63,006 nucleotides of DNA from Chryseobacterium lathyri (GTDB lineage: Bacteria > Bacteroidota > Bacteroidia > Flavobacteriales > Weeksellaceae): contig NZ_QNFY01000019.1 in the NCBI RefSeq assembly GCF_003290185.1, forward strand, positions 1 through 63,006, read 5' to 3'. The position numbers and the translations under genes were made by a program. Below are positions 44,155 to 53,357 of this stretch, piece after piece. The notes beneath the pieces are model-generated. The model searched no databases. It saw only the letters and a program-made list of their open reading frames with translations, and was not told the DNA's origin. How positions within the stretch are numbered: position 1 is the first letter of the stretch; the number at the start of each line of letters is the position of its first letter.

Positions 44155-47100
44155 ATGAAACAAAAAATCACCTTTTTATTACTAATCTCTTTTGTGTCAA
44201 CACTTTGGGCCCAGAGAAAAGCCATAGAATGGGAAGGCTCTAAAATCCAAGATTTTGGTGACACAAAATTAAATCTTCCAAATTTCAAAAATGAAGGTTT
44301 TTCGTTCAGCCAAAATAATGTTTTTATCATCACCAAACAAAAAATAGGAGAAAAGCAGCTGAAAGTTTCGGATCTGGCCTGGGAAAGTGTTTCCACTAAG
44401 GATTTATATGATCTTGACAAAGGCAGACTGCCGGATTATGACATTGCAGATGTTGCTTACTATACGCTGGAAGGAGAAAGATATGCGAGCATCAGTGTGT
44501 CCTTATTTAAGAATGTAAAGGGACGTATCCAGAGACTTTCTTCATTTAATATTTCTGAAACAGCAGCTCCCAACAATTTCACATCCGGAAATGCAAACAA
44601 GGTGGGAAGCACTGCAAATCCTCTTTCGAGTGGTGGCTTTTATAAGATTAAAGTAGACAAATCGGGAATATTTAAAATTACAACACAGTTTTTAAAAGAT
44701 AACGGCATTAATCCGGCTTCTGTAAATCCGAAAAATTTCAGAATTTATGGAAACGGTGGTGTAATGCTTCCTGAATATAACCTGGACACCAAATACAGCG
44801 CACTTCAGGAAAATGCTATTCAGGTAGTGGGTGAAGAAGATGGTGTATGGAATGACGGGGATTATGCTTTGTTCTATGCTCAGGGGCCAAACGGATATAA
44901 TCTTTATGACGCATCCAACGGAAATGGTTTTAAGAGAGTGGACAATAGAATGGACAGAAGCAATAATGTCAAAAATATATATGAAGATTTTTCTTACTAT
45001 TTTATCAATTTTGACAAGGGTGCAGGCAAAAGAGTTCAACCAGTCGACGTTAATCTTCCGGCCGGTAATTTAATAACAAGGTATGACAATTACCAGGTGA
45101 TTAACAATGACCAGAAGAATCTTTTAAAAGTAGGACGAATCTGGGTAGAAGAAGCACCATTTACCACGGATAAAGCAGTAACTTTTACAACCAATTCACC
45201 AATACAGGCTGGTGATGTCATAAGATACAGGACACAGGTGATAGGCTATAGATCTCAGCAGAATACCGTTGAATTTAAAATCAACAACCAAAATCCTATC
45301 CCTCAGACGGTTCCTGCCAATACCAATAATTATGTATTTGATTTTTATCAGCTAAGATATGACGGAACGATATCCAACCTGAGCGGAAATCAGATTACTC
45401 TTAATTACGCTCCCAATATTTCTGTAAACCCTAACGGGGTTTTCCATTTTGATTATGCGGAAGTACAGTATAAAGAAAATCTTGCCTTCAACGGATCTCA
45501 GATGAATTTCAGGGATTTCTCACTTACCAGCGGAACCAATATTAATTACGGCTTTGGTATTTCCAATGCAGCAAACCTTGAACAGGTATGGGATGTAACT
45601 GATATTACGAATGCCAACAGAAGAGTAAATAAAGCGGGTGCCGGCAGTTTTAATTTCGGCTATTTTACTTCTGACCCAAATTTCAATAATGAATTTGTGG
45701 CTTTCCGTGCTGATGCAGCCTATAACCCTCAGTTTGTAGAAAGAGTTGCCAACCAGAATCTTTCCGGGCTGCAGAATGTGGATTACCTGATCATCACGGT
45801 TCCTGAAATGATGGGTCAGGCACAGAGACTGGCCAGCTACCACCAGACTAAAAACAATTATACGGTAGAGATCGTAGATGCGGCTAAGATTTATAATGAA
45901 TTCGGAAGCGGAAGCAGGGATCTTACTGCAATAAGAGATTTTGTAACAAAACTTAATAACAGCGCAAGACTTAAATATGTATTTATTTTGGGAGACGCTT
46001 CTTATGACTACAAAAACAGGATCTCTGGCAATTCCAATATCGTTTCCGGCTATCATGGTGAAAATTCAGCAGATTTTGTCGGTTCTTTTATAACCGATGA
46101 CTATATCGTAATGACGCAGCCGCAGACTGCTTCTTCTATTGAAAATAACCTGCCTGATATCCCTGTAGGAAGAATTCCTGCAGCCAATGTGACTGAAGCA
46201 GGAAATATGATCAGTAAAACCCTTGCCTATTACAATGCTCTTCCCGGCCAGTCTTCTCCTTTCGGAGAATGGCGTATGAAGCTTGATTTTGTAGTAGATG
46301 ATGATAAAGATGGAGGAAGTCCCTTCCATGAGGTAATGAATAATACGCTATCCAGTGTTTTTGAAGCTCCCGGCCAGCAGGATCTGAAAGAATATAATGT
46401 GAGAAAATTATATCTGGATGCTTTCCCGGCCCAAAGTACAGCGGCCGGACAAAGGTTTCCTCAGGTGACTCAGGCCATTTCAAATGATATCGGGAACAGT
46501 CTTTATTTGTTCTATTTCGGACATGGAGGAATCAACGGATGGGCACAGGAAAGAGTGCTGACGAGTACTGAAATTCAAAATTCCAATAACTTCTCCAATG
46601 TATACAGCAGATTTCCGTTTGTATCTACCATTACCTGTGAATTTACATTATGGGATGAACCGGCTACTTCTTCTGCAGGGGAGCAGTTCATTAAGCTTAA
46701 GCAAGGAGGTGCTGCTGCCATGATTACATCAAGCCGTGCCATTGGGGTAGATTACGGACGTAACTTCACAGATCTTTATACGAAGAATATTTTCAAACTG
46801 ACCAGCGACGATTTTGAAACTTTAGGATATGCTCATTTAAATGCTAAAAAACAAAAAGGAGCCAATATCGACCATCTGAAAGTAAATTTACTTGGGGATC
46901 CTGCAATGAAACTGAGCAGACCTCAAAGACAACTTGTTATCGACAATATTGAATCTCCTGTTCCGGGATTGATCAGAGGTCTGGATTTTATTAAAGTAAA
47001 AGGCCATATCAACAATCCTAACGGAACGGTTAATACAACCTTCAACGGAAGGGTTTCTATCAATATTTTTGATAAAAGATTAAACAAAAAAACCTTGAAT

Positions 47101-48054
47101 AATGACGGAGCATTAGCGCCTGTCATGGATTACACAGAAGAAGGAAGTGCTATTGTTAAAGCTTCAGGCACCGCAGTAAACGGAGTATTCACTGTAGAAT
47201 TCTATGTACCAAAGGATATCAACTATGCTGTGGGACAAGGAAGAATATTGGGCTACGCAGACAATAAAGTAACGGACGTATTCAATAACCAGGCAGTACA
47301 GGTGGGAGATATAAACCCTAACGGAATCAATGATAACGAACCTCCAAAAGTAAAATTGTACATGAATAATACAAATTTTGCTGACGGCGGAATCACGAAC
47401 CAGAATCCAATGCTTTTGGCCTGTGTTACGGATGACACGGGAATCAACTCTACAGGATCAGGTGTGGGCCATGATATTACCGTTTATCTTGACGGGCAGA
47501 TCATCAACACGGTTGTTCTGAATGATTTCTTTGCATCAGGCGAAGGAAACGGATGTCTGAGCCCGAGTCTTGCTGATTACCAGAAAGGAAATGTAACCTA
47601 CCCTTTCAGGAATTTAGCAATAGGACAACACCAGTTAACATTTAAAGTTTGGGACATAAACAATAATTCTACAACGTCTACGTTAAACTTTGAAGTTAAG
47701 GATGAAACCGATCAGCATTTGATCATTAACAGACCGCTGAACTGGCCGAATCCGTTTACCAATAAAACGTACATCCAGTTTGAACATAACTGCGATGATA
47801 TTTTAGATGTAAATGTTCAGATCTATACAATAACAGGAAAATTAGTGAGAACATTATCTCAGCCTGTGGTTGCAGAACCGTTCCTACAGGGCTTTAGAAC
47901 GCCTCGTCAGGCAATAGAATGGGACGGAAGAGACGATTTTGGGTCAACTGTTGCAAAAGGTACGTATATTTTTAAGATATTTGCAAAAAGTCAAAATCAA
48001 GAAAAATGCAAAGGAAGTGCTACAGCTGTAGAAAAAATGGTACTTTTGAAATAA
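44155..48054 (+). CDS. porU: PorU, type IX secretion signal peptidase/sortase
   Basis: The 1299-residue protein has a signal peptide (LWAQ) and a gingipain-like C25 caspase fold with His790 in YFGHGGINGW and Cys828 in TITCEFTLW. Ig-like domains follow, and the FlgD-like C-terminal segment is LNWPNPFTNKTYIQFEHN...EWDGRDDFGSTVAKGTYIFKI. PorU removes the C-terminal sorting signal of type IX cargo and joins the cargo to anionic LPS. It is divergent from gldJ and 60 bp upstream of porV, its surface partner. Confidence 0.95.
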   Translation: MKQKITFLLLISFVSTLWAQRKAIEWEGSKIQDFGDTKLNLPNFKNEGFSFSQNNVFIITKQKIGEKQLKVSDLAWESVSTKDLYDLDKGRLPDYDIADVAYYTLEGERYASISVSLFKNVKGRIQRLSSFNISETAAPNNFTSGNANKVGSTANPLSSGGFYKIKVDKSGIFKITTQFLKDNGINPASVNPKNFRIYGNGGVMLPEYNLDTKYSALQENAIQVVGEEDGVWNDGDYALFYAQGPNGYNLYDASNGNGFKRVDNRMDRSNNVKNIYEDFSYYFINFDKGAGKRVQPVDVNLPAGNLITRYDNYQVINNDQKNLLKVGRIWVEEAPFTTDKAVTFTTNSPIQAGDVIRYRTQVIGYRSQQNTVEFKINNQNPIPQTVPANTNNYVFDFYQLRYDGTISNLSGNQITLNYAPNISVNPNGVFHFDYAEVQYKENLAFNGSQMNFRDFSLTSGTNINYGFGISNAANLEQVWDVTDITNANRRVNKAGAGSFNFGYFTSDPNFNNEFVAFRADAAYNPQFVERVANQNLSGLQNVDYLIITVPEMMGQAQRLASYHQTKNNYTVEIVDAAKIYNEFGSGSRDLTAIRDFVTKLNNSARLKYVFILGDASYDYKNRISGNSNIVSGYHGENSADFVGSFITDDYIVMTQPQTASSIENNLPDIPVGRIPAANVTEAGNMISKTLAYYNALPGQSSPFGEWRMKLDFVVDDDKDGGSPFHEVMNNTLSSVFEAPGQQDLKEYNVRKLYLDAFPAQSTAAGQRFPQVTQAISNDIGNSLYLFYFGHGGINGWAQERVLTSTEIQNSNNFSNVYSRFPFVSTITCEFTLWDEPATSSAGEQFIKLKQGGAAAMITSSRAIGVDYGRNFTDLYTKNIFKLTSDDFETLGYAHLNAKKQKGANIDHLKVNLLGDPAMKLSRPQRQLVIDNIESPVPGLIRGLDFIKVKGHINNPNGTVNTTFNGRVSINIFDKRLNKKTLNNDGALAPVMDYTEEGSAIVKASGTAVNGVFTVEFYVPKDINYAVGQGRILGYADNKVTDVFNNQAVQVGDINPNGINDNEPPKVKLYMNNTNFADGGITNQNPMLLACVTDDTGINSTGSGVGHDITVYLDGQIINTVVLNDFFASGEGNGCLSPSLADYQKGNVTYPFRNLAIGQHQLTFKVWDINNNSTTSTLNFEVKDETDQHLIINRPLNWPNPFTNKTYIQFEHNCDDILDVNVQIYTITGKLVRTLSQPVVAEPFLQGFRTPRQAIEWDGRDDFGSTVAKGTYIFKIFAKSQNQEKCKGSATAVEKMVLLK

Positions 48055-48114
48055 ATTAAATAATACATAGACAATAATTGTTATAAAAAACTGATAATAT
48101 ATAAAAGACAACAT

Positions 48115-49278
48115 ATGAATTTAACTACTAAACTGCTTTTGGGATTTGGTTTAAGTGCTGGTTTTTTAGGCTATTCGCAAGATTTAAGTAAAATAAATCC
48201 AGTATTAACCGGAGCTCCTTTTCTAAGAATTGCACCAGATGCAAGAGCTGGAGGTATGGGAGACCAAGGGGTGGTAACTTCACCGGATGCATTTTCACAA
48301 TTCTGGAATGCGGCAAAATATCCTTTTAGCAGAACAAGTTCTTCCATAGGTCTTAACTATACGCCTTATATGGGGAAACTTACCAATGATGTATTTTTAC
48401 TATATGGTGCATTCCATAAATTTTTAGGCCAGGAAGAAAGATCCACTATTTCTGCAAGTATCTATTATTTCAACATGGGTGAGGTAGACCTTACTCAGCT
48501 GGTAGGTTCAGAAGTCACTTCTATGGGGACGTCAAAGCCTAATGAATTTTCCATTGACGTTGCTTACGGTCTGAAACTTTCTGACTCTTACTCAATGGCT
48601 GTTACCGGGAGATTCATCCGTTCGGATTTAGCCGGAGGCTTCAACACAGATACTACCCTTAAAGCTGCTAACTCTTTTGCAGTTGACGTTTCAGGATACT
48701 ATACCTCTCCAAGATTTTCAAGTTTCGGAGGATATGATGGTAAAGTGAATGCAGGTTTTGCTATTCAGAACCTAGGTCCGAAATTAGACTATACAGGAAA
48801 TGAAGAATCAAGATCTTATTTGCCTACGATGGCAAGATTAGGGCTTGGATATGATATGTATTTGGATGACATGAACAAGATCGGCATTAGTGTAGAAGGC
48901 TCTAAGATTTTGGTTCCGGGATCAGAATATGTAGGAATAGATCCTAACACAAGACAGCCAAGATATGAAGTCCCTAACGTAGGAGTAATGGCAGGGATCG
49001 GAAAGTCGTTCAAAAATAAAAACTCTATCATGATGAGTGGTGCTCTAGAATATTCTTATGACAATGCATTTGCCGTAAGAACAGGTTACTTCCACGAAAG
49101 TGAAGAGCAGGGAGCAAGACAGTTCGCTACAGCAGGTATCGGATTGAAATACCGTTCTTTCGGGCTTGATATTTCTTATCTGATCAATATGTCAAAAATC
49201 AATACTGCTTTAGATAATACCCTTCGTTTCGGTCTTACCTGGAACATTGGTGATGAAACATCTAATGTAGATTATTAA
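48115..49278 (+). CDS. porV: PorV (LptO), type IX secretion outer-membrane barrel
   Basis: The 387-residue FadL-like barrel has a signal peptide (GFLGYSQ), then PFLRIAPDARAGGMGDQGVVTSPDAFSQFWNAAKYPF, the N-terminal signature of PorV. The last strand is LRFGLTWNIGD. PorV shuttles cargo from the SprA translocon to PorU on the surface. It is in an operon with porU and ends at a strong terminator. Confidence 0.95.
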   Translation: MNLTTKLLLGFGLSAGFLGYSQDLSKINPVLTGAPFLRIAPDARAGGMGDQGVVTSPDAFSQFWNAAKYPFSRTSSSIGLNYTPYMGKLTNDVFLLYGAFHKFLGQEERSTISASIYYFNMGEVDLTQLVGSEVTSMGTSKPNEFSIDVAYGLKLSDSYSMAVTGRFIRSDLAGGFNTDTTLKAANSFAVDVSGYYTSPRFSSFGGYDGKVNAGFAIQNLGPKLDYTGNEESRSYLPTMARLGLGYDMYLDDMNKIGISVEGSKILVPGSEYVGIDPNTRQPRYEVPNVGVMAGIGKSFKNKNSIMMSGALEYSYDNAFAVRTGYFHESEEQGARQFATAGIGLKYRSFGLDISYLINMSKINTALDNTLRFGLTWNIGDETSNVDY

Positions 49279-49296
49279 GATATTTAATACCCAAAT

Positions 49297-49328
49297 ACAA
49301 AAAGCCTCATTTTTATGGGGCTTTTTGT
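49297..49328 (+). terminator. Terminator after porV
   Basis: ACAAAAAGCCTCAT pairs with ATGGGGCTTTTTGT around a loop of four T (one wobble). It ends the porU-porV operon. Confidence 0.85.
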
Positions 49329-49604
49329 ATGCACCGAATCGACAACCGGTCAATGGTGAATTTTGCTTCGCAAGTGAATAGTGAATTGAGGGATAAAAAA
49401 ATTCACTGCAAAGCAAATTGACAGCGCAGCTTATTCATCATTCACACTCCTTTGGCAAATAGTACAATCCCAGCACTAAATTTGTGTTAGACTCAACCAC
49501 AATCTATTACCAATTGAAAAATTATTAAAGAAATATAATATATAAGTTTGCAAAAGTCTCATTTTTATAAGGCATTTCTTGTTTTCAATAATTAATTTTG
49601 TAGT
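49329..49604. repeat. Intergenic spacer with dispersed repeat copy
   Basis: The gap between porV and the FUSC gene is 326 bp in all. After the terminator it holds a repeat copy: bases 49356-49379 are identical to 36819-36842, and further GTGAATTGA and AATTCACTGC words continue to about 49450. Two TAnnTTTG words (49543-49550 and 49593-49600) lie nearer the next gene; the first is the more plausible -7 box, but neither has a well-spaced -33 element. Confidence 0.55.
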
Positions 49605-51869
49605 ATGAACTATTCAGCAGAACTCAAAAAATTTGTTACCAGCCAATATGTATATTCTGCGATCAGAATTACGCTGGCAACCGTTCTGCCTTGTTTAGTC
49701 CTCGCCCACTTCGGAATCCTGAAAGAATACTTTTTATTTCCTCTAGGAACCAGCTTTGTAGCACTTTGTGACCAGCCCGGACCTTTTATCAGAAGGAGAA
49801 ATGCGTTGACCTTTGCTATTTTTTGTTTTGTGTTCGTTGCATTTATTGCCAGCATGGTCATGAATTTTAAAGTCCTGGTCATCCTGGAGATCATTGTGTT
49901 CGGAATGTTTTTTTCCCTTATCGGGGTTTACGGACAGAGACTTGCCGCCGTGGGTTCGTTATCTCTTGTTGTGCTGGCGATATTTATTGACGGGCATCTT
50001 ACAGGAGGTAATATTTTTAAAAGCCTGCTGATCTTTGCATCCGGCTGTATCTGGTTTTTATTGATTTTCCTTGTGGTTACCACCATCCAGCCTTATAAAC
50101 TGGCAGGACAGATGATCGGGGAAAATTATCTGCAGCTCGCAGAATTTTTAAAAATCAAAGCTAATTATTACCAGAAAAACCCTGATTTTGATAAACTGAC
50201 CACTCAGGTTATTGCCAAGCAGGTCGGGATCAAAAACCTTCAGGAAGAAACCAGGGAAACCGTTTTCAAGACGAGAACCATCGTTAATGAATCAACAACA
50301 ACCAGCCGTCTGCTGATGCTGATGTTCTTGAATTCCATGGACCTTCATGAAAAGCTGATGACCTCTGAAAGTGATTATCAGAAACTGCAGCAAAGCTTTG
50401 AAGACAGTATGATCCTGGTCAATATCCATGATTACCTCAACCTGCTCGCCGAAGAAATTACCAATATTGGAATCTCGCTTCAGATCGGAACAAGGGCAAA
50501 ATCCATTTTTGATCTGGAACATGAACTGAAAAACCTTAACGTTCATTATTTTGATTTACGCAATAAGCAGCTGACTCCGGATAATCTGGAAAATTTCATG
50601 ATCCTCCGTCAGATCCTGATGCGCATCAATGAGATTACAAAAGAGATCAATGAAATTTATAAAGTATTTTCCCAGGATGTGAAACTGGCCAAAAGCCTTT
50701 CTACAGGGTTAGATTTAAAAAAGTTCATGCCTAATGAGGAAAAGCTCAACTTCAAAGTTTTAAGGAATAATATTTCACTTTCCTCCTCTCATTTCAGACA
50801 TGCAATAAGAATTACAACTGCTCTGCTTGTGGGCTATCTTTTTTCTATGTTCGATTTTCTGGGCCTGGGCCATACCTATTGGATCCTGATCACGATTACA
50901 GCAATATTAAAACCCGCCTATTCCATTACGAAAAAAAGAAATCTACTCCGTTTATACGGAACCATTGCAGGCGCAGTTATTGCCTATACGATTCTACATT
51001 TTATACACTTCAATGGTCTTTTATTTACCATTCTGCTTTTGAGCATGATTATGTGTTTCAGCTTTCTGAAAGGCCGCTATTTCTGGGCGGTGCTGTTTAT
51101 GACGATCTATGTATTTCTGAGCTTTAACTTTTTAAATCCCGGAAATGTAAATGTGATTTTTAAGGACAGAATTCTGGATACCATTATAGCCGGAGTTATT
51201 GCTTTTGCCGTATCCTATATTGTTCTGCCTGTATGGGAGCATACTCAGAATCTTGATCTGATGAAAAAATCTGCGGCAGACAACCTGATCTATTTTGAAA
51301 GTGTCATTTCCAAGTTCTTACAGGGAAATTTTGACATTGAAGATTATAAAGTAAAGCGGAAAAATGCCATTATTTCGCTGGCCAACCTTTCCGACAACTT
51401 CCAGAGAATGATCTCTGAACCGAAGAACCAACAGAAAAAACTGGAAGTGGTACACCAGTTTGTCGCAACTTCACACCTGATCACAGCTTATACCGCTTCC
51501 CTTTCCCAATACTCTAAAAACAATGAAAAGTATCCTGAAATAGATGCCGAAAGCTGGAGCAGAAAGATTGAAGCCGAAATGCAGCAAACGTCCGTTTTAT
51601 TACATGGAAACGAGATCAATGAAGCTTTAAAAATGGAAAGCCGTCTGGAACCGGAAGATTCTTCCATTGAAGATCTGATTTCAAAAAGAAAAACGGAGAT
51701 AGAGGAAAATGATCTGGTTGACAGAAGAGATCCTGATAAAATTTCACATTTAACAGAACTTAAAAACATCCACGATATTCTGGAACTGATCTACGACGTA
51801 GCCAAAGAGCAGAGAAAAGTAATTGAAAAATACAGAAGCGAAGCTGATTCTATTCCTCCACGATCGTAA
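49605..51869 (+). CDS. FUSC/YccS-type inner-membrane transporter
   Basis: The 754-residue protein has two similar membrane halves: about six helices at residues 18-165 and another six at about 395-545. Each is followed by a long helical cytoplasmic part. The second half carries HAIRITTALLVGYLF and GHTYWILITITAILKPAYSITKKRNLLRLYGTIAGA, the FUSC_2 signature. Relatives include YccS, YhfK and aromatic-acid exporters such as AaeB. The substrate is unknown. Its 3' end overlaps the convergent phosphopantetheinyl transferase gene by 20 bp. Confidence 0.9.
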   Translation: MNYSAELKKFVTSQYVYSAIRITLATVLPCLVLAHFGILKEYFLFPLGTSFVALCDQPGPFIRRRNALTFAIFCFVFVAFIASMVMNFKVLVILEIIVFGMFFSLIGVYGQRLAAVGSLSLVVLAIFIDGHLTGGNIFKSLLIFASGCIWFLLIFLVVTTIQPYKLAGQMIGENYLQLAEFLKIKANYYQKNPDFDKLTTQVIAKQVGIKNLQEETRETVFKTRTIVNESTTTSRLLMLMFLNSMDLHEKLMTSESDYQKLQQSFEDSMILVNIHDYLNLLAEEITNIGISLQIGTRAKSIFDLEHELKNLNVHYFDLRNKQLTPDNLENFMILRQILMRINEITKEINEIYKVFSQDVKLAKSLSTGLDLKKFMPNEEKLNFKVLRNNISLSSSHFRHAIRITTALLVGYLFSMFDFLGLGHTYWILITITAILKPAYSITKKRNLLRLYGTIAGAVIAYTILHFIHFNGLLFTILLLSMIMCFSFLKGRYFWAVLFMTIYVFLSFNFLNPGNVNVIFKDRILDTIIAGVIAFAVSYIVLPVWEHTQNLDLMKKSAADNLIYFESVISKFLQGNFDIEDYKVKRKNAIISLANLSDNFQRMISEPKNQQKKLEVVHQFVATSHLITAYTASLSQYSKNNEKYPEIDAESWSRKIEAEMQQTSVLLHGNEINEALKMESRLEPEDSSIEDLISKRKTEIEENDLVDRRDPDKISHLTELKNIHDILELIYDVAKEQRKVIEKYRSEADSIPPRS

Positions 51870-52464
51870 AGCAGTAGTCATCAAAAAATTCCACTCTCGC
51901 CTTGAATTCGTCTGAAAACTGTTCATCATAAACCCTGCAGCTTATTTTATAAAGATGCTTGAGCTCAAACGGCTTTACTTCGTAATTCTTCTTAAGAGAC
52001 CAGTATTTGGAATGATGGATCTTGTACATGCTTTCCTTTACACTCCATATAATAGTATAGAAAGCGGGGGCATTATCTTCAGGAATAAATCCTCTTTCAT
52101 TCTCGTAAGTGAATTTATCAATAACCCTTAAAATTTTTGGATTGAATTTTTCAATATCAATACCTATTTTATTTTTAGAAACTGCTATAGCTGCGAAAGG
52201 AAATGAATGAGTGATAGAAATTTCCGCATCTTTAGGAGAAAGGAAAGGTTCCCTTTCTTTATATAGTATTTTGGAATTCGGTTTTAAACCTTTCAAAAGT
52301 TTACGGACCATGAGCACCTCCAGAAGCTTTTTCGGATGGTAGTCTTTTACCTTTTCAGCATTTTCCGGTTCCAGAAGCTCATTGATGTCAAGTTTTTCGC
52401 TTTCATCATATTTCCATACAAGAATCGTGGCATTGTCATCTGAAAAATCTCGGTAAAGGGGCAT
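51850..52464 (-). CDS. 4'-phosphopantetheinyl transferase superfamily protein
   Basis: The 204-residue protein has the family motifs ISITHSFPFAAIAVSKNKIGIDIEKF (Asp and Glu for Mg2+) and IIWSVKESMYKIHH (the W-x-x-K-E-x-x-x-K motif). It transfers phosphopantetheine from CoA to the serine of acyl or peptidyl carrier proteins. The size suggests a Sfp/Gsp-like type, not AcpS. It could serve fatty-acid or aryl-polyene/flexirubin carrier proteins, but no such cluster is in the window. Confidence 0.9.
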   Translation of the reverse strand: MPLYRDFSDDNATILVWKYDESEKLDINELLEPENAEKVKDYHPKKLLEVLMVRKLLKGLKPNSKILYKEREPFLSPKDAEISITHSFPFAAIAVSKNKIGIDIEKFNPKILRVIDKFTYENERGFIPEDNAPAFYTIIWSVKESMYKIHHSKYWSLKKNYEVKPFELKHLYKISCRVYDEQFSDEFKARVEFFDDYCFTIVEE

Positions 52465-52510
52465 CGTTTTTTTATTCGATAAAAGTAGTGAAAAGATGTG
52501 GAAGATAAAA

Positions 52511-52650
52511 GAGGATGGGAGTAAGGAAGCACGAAGATGGAAGTTACTATTCGTTTGTCCATTAACTTTAAAGTTTTGATTACAAAGAATCTATTAAAAA
52601 AGAATTCTTCTTTACTTAATCATTATAAACTTCCATCTCCCCTCTCCCAT
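52511..52650. repeat. Imperfect palindromic repeat, about 140 bp
   Basis: GATGGAAGTT (52536-52545) pairs with AACTTCCATC (52628-52637), and ATGGGAG (52515-52521) with CTCCCAT (52644-52650). The arms enclose an AT-rich centre with a short AAGAATTCTT palindrome. It fills the gap between two genes on the minus strand. It may be a miniature mobile element or an extended RNA hairpin. Confidence 0.5.
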
Positions 52651-52660
52651 TCTTATCTAT

Positions 52661-53191
52661 TTATTTCGGCTGATGGTTCACATCATTTCTATGCTCAAGA
52701 ATTTCAAGATTCTCATCTACAAAATAAGCGCTTCCAAATCCGTTCACATAAGAACCCTTTACAGGCTGCAGGGCAATAAGAATAAAATCTCCCATTTCTG
52801 AAATAACTTCAACCACTTTTCCGTGATTTTCTTTAAGCTTAGTAACAACAGTGTTCCAGGTTTCAGAATCTCTTTCTATCTGGGAAGCTGATGCCTCGAT
52901 GGTGAGACGTTCACGGGCATAGATCTGCTTGGTTGCAGATTCGTCTTCAATAAACATCACTGAGGTTTTTCTTCCGTCCGCAAGATTTTTAGTATGTCTT
53001 GCCATAAAAGATACCAGAACATATAACGTGTTTCCTACCTGTACAAAGGGTGCATAGCTGGAATTAGGAGTTCCTTCCGCATCTACCGTGGCCAAAATCA
53101 CACTTTTGGTACGTTCTATCAGTTCCTTTACTTTTGGAGCAACCGGCTTTGCTTTTCTGTTAGCCTCTCCCTGGATATTCGTATGGTTCAT
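52661..53191 (-). CDS. HugZ-like pyridoxamine 5'-phosphate oxidase-fold protein
   Basis: The 176-residue split-barrel protein has VKELIERTKSVILATVDAEGTPNSSYAPFV, then LYVLVSFMARHTKNLADGRKTSVMFIEDE, the pattern of the HugZ/HutZ branch that binds or breaks down haem. The later ERLTIEASASQIER and VNGFGSAYFV fit. No haem-uptake gene lies beside it, so haem use is inferred from the family only. Confidence 0.85.
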   Translation of the reverse strand: MNHTNIQGEANRKAKPVAPKVKELIERTKSVILATVDAEGTPNSSYAPFVQVGNTLYVLVSFMARHTKNLADGRKTSVMFIEDESATKQIYARERLTIEASASQIERDSETWNTVVTKLKENHGKVVEVISEMGDFILIALQPVKGSYVNGFGSAYFVDENLEILEHRNDVNHQPK

Positions 53192-53310
53192 AGTATAAAA
53201 TTTATCTGAACAAAAATAGTTATTTATATTAAGACTAAATAATATTAAATCATGTATAATCTCATAAACTCTAACCCCTTCTCCCGTTTTTTTATCTTAA
53301 TTATTAATTG

Positions 53311-53318
53311 TAATTTTG
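53311..53318 (+). promoter_or_regulatory. TAnnTTTG -7 box before ahcY
   Basis: TAATTTTG lies 39 bp before the ahcY start. No clear -33 TTG at the right distance is present (the region is T-rich). Confidence 0.4.
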
Positions 53319-53357
53319 CAGTTCGTTATCAATTGAATTTAAACTTATTCATTACAT

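Noticed and set aside
45520..46056. 178-codon open frame on the minus strand inside porU
   Set aside because: It is a shadow frame of the strongly supported PorU coding region.
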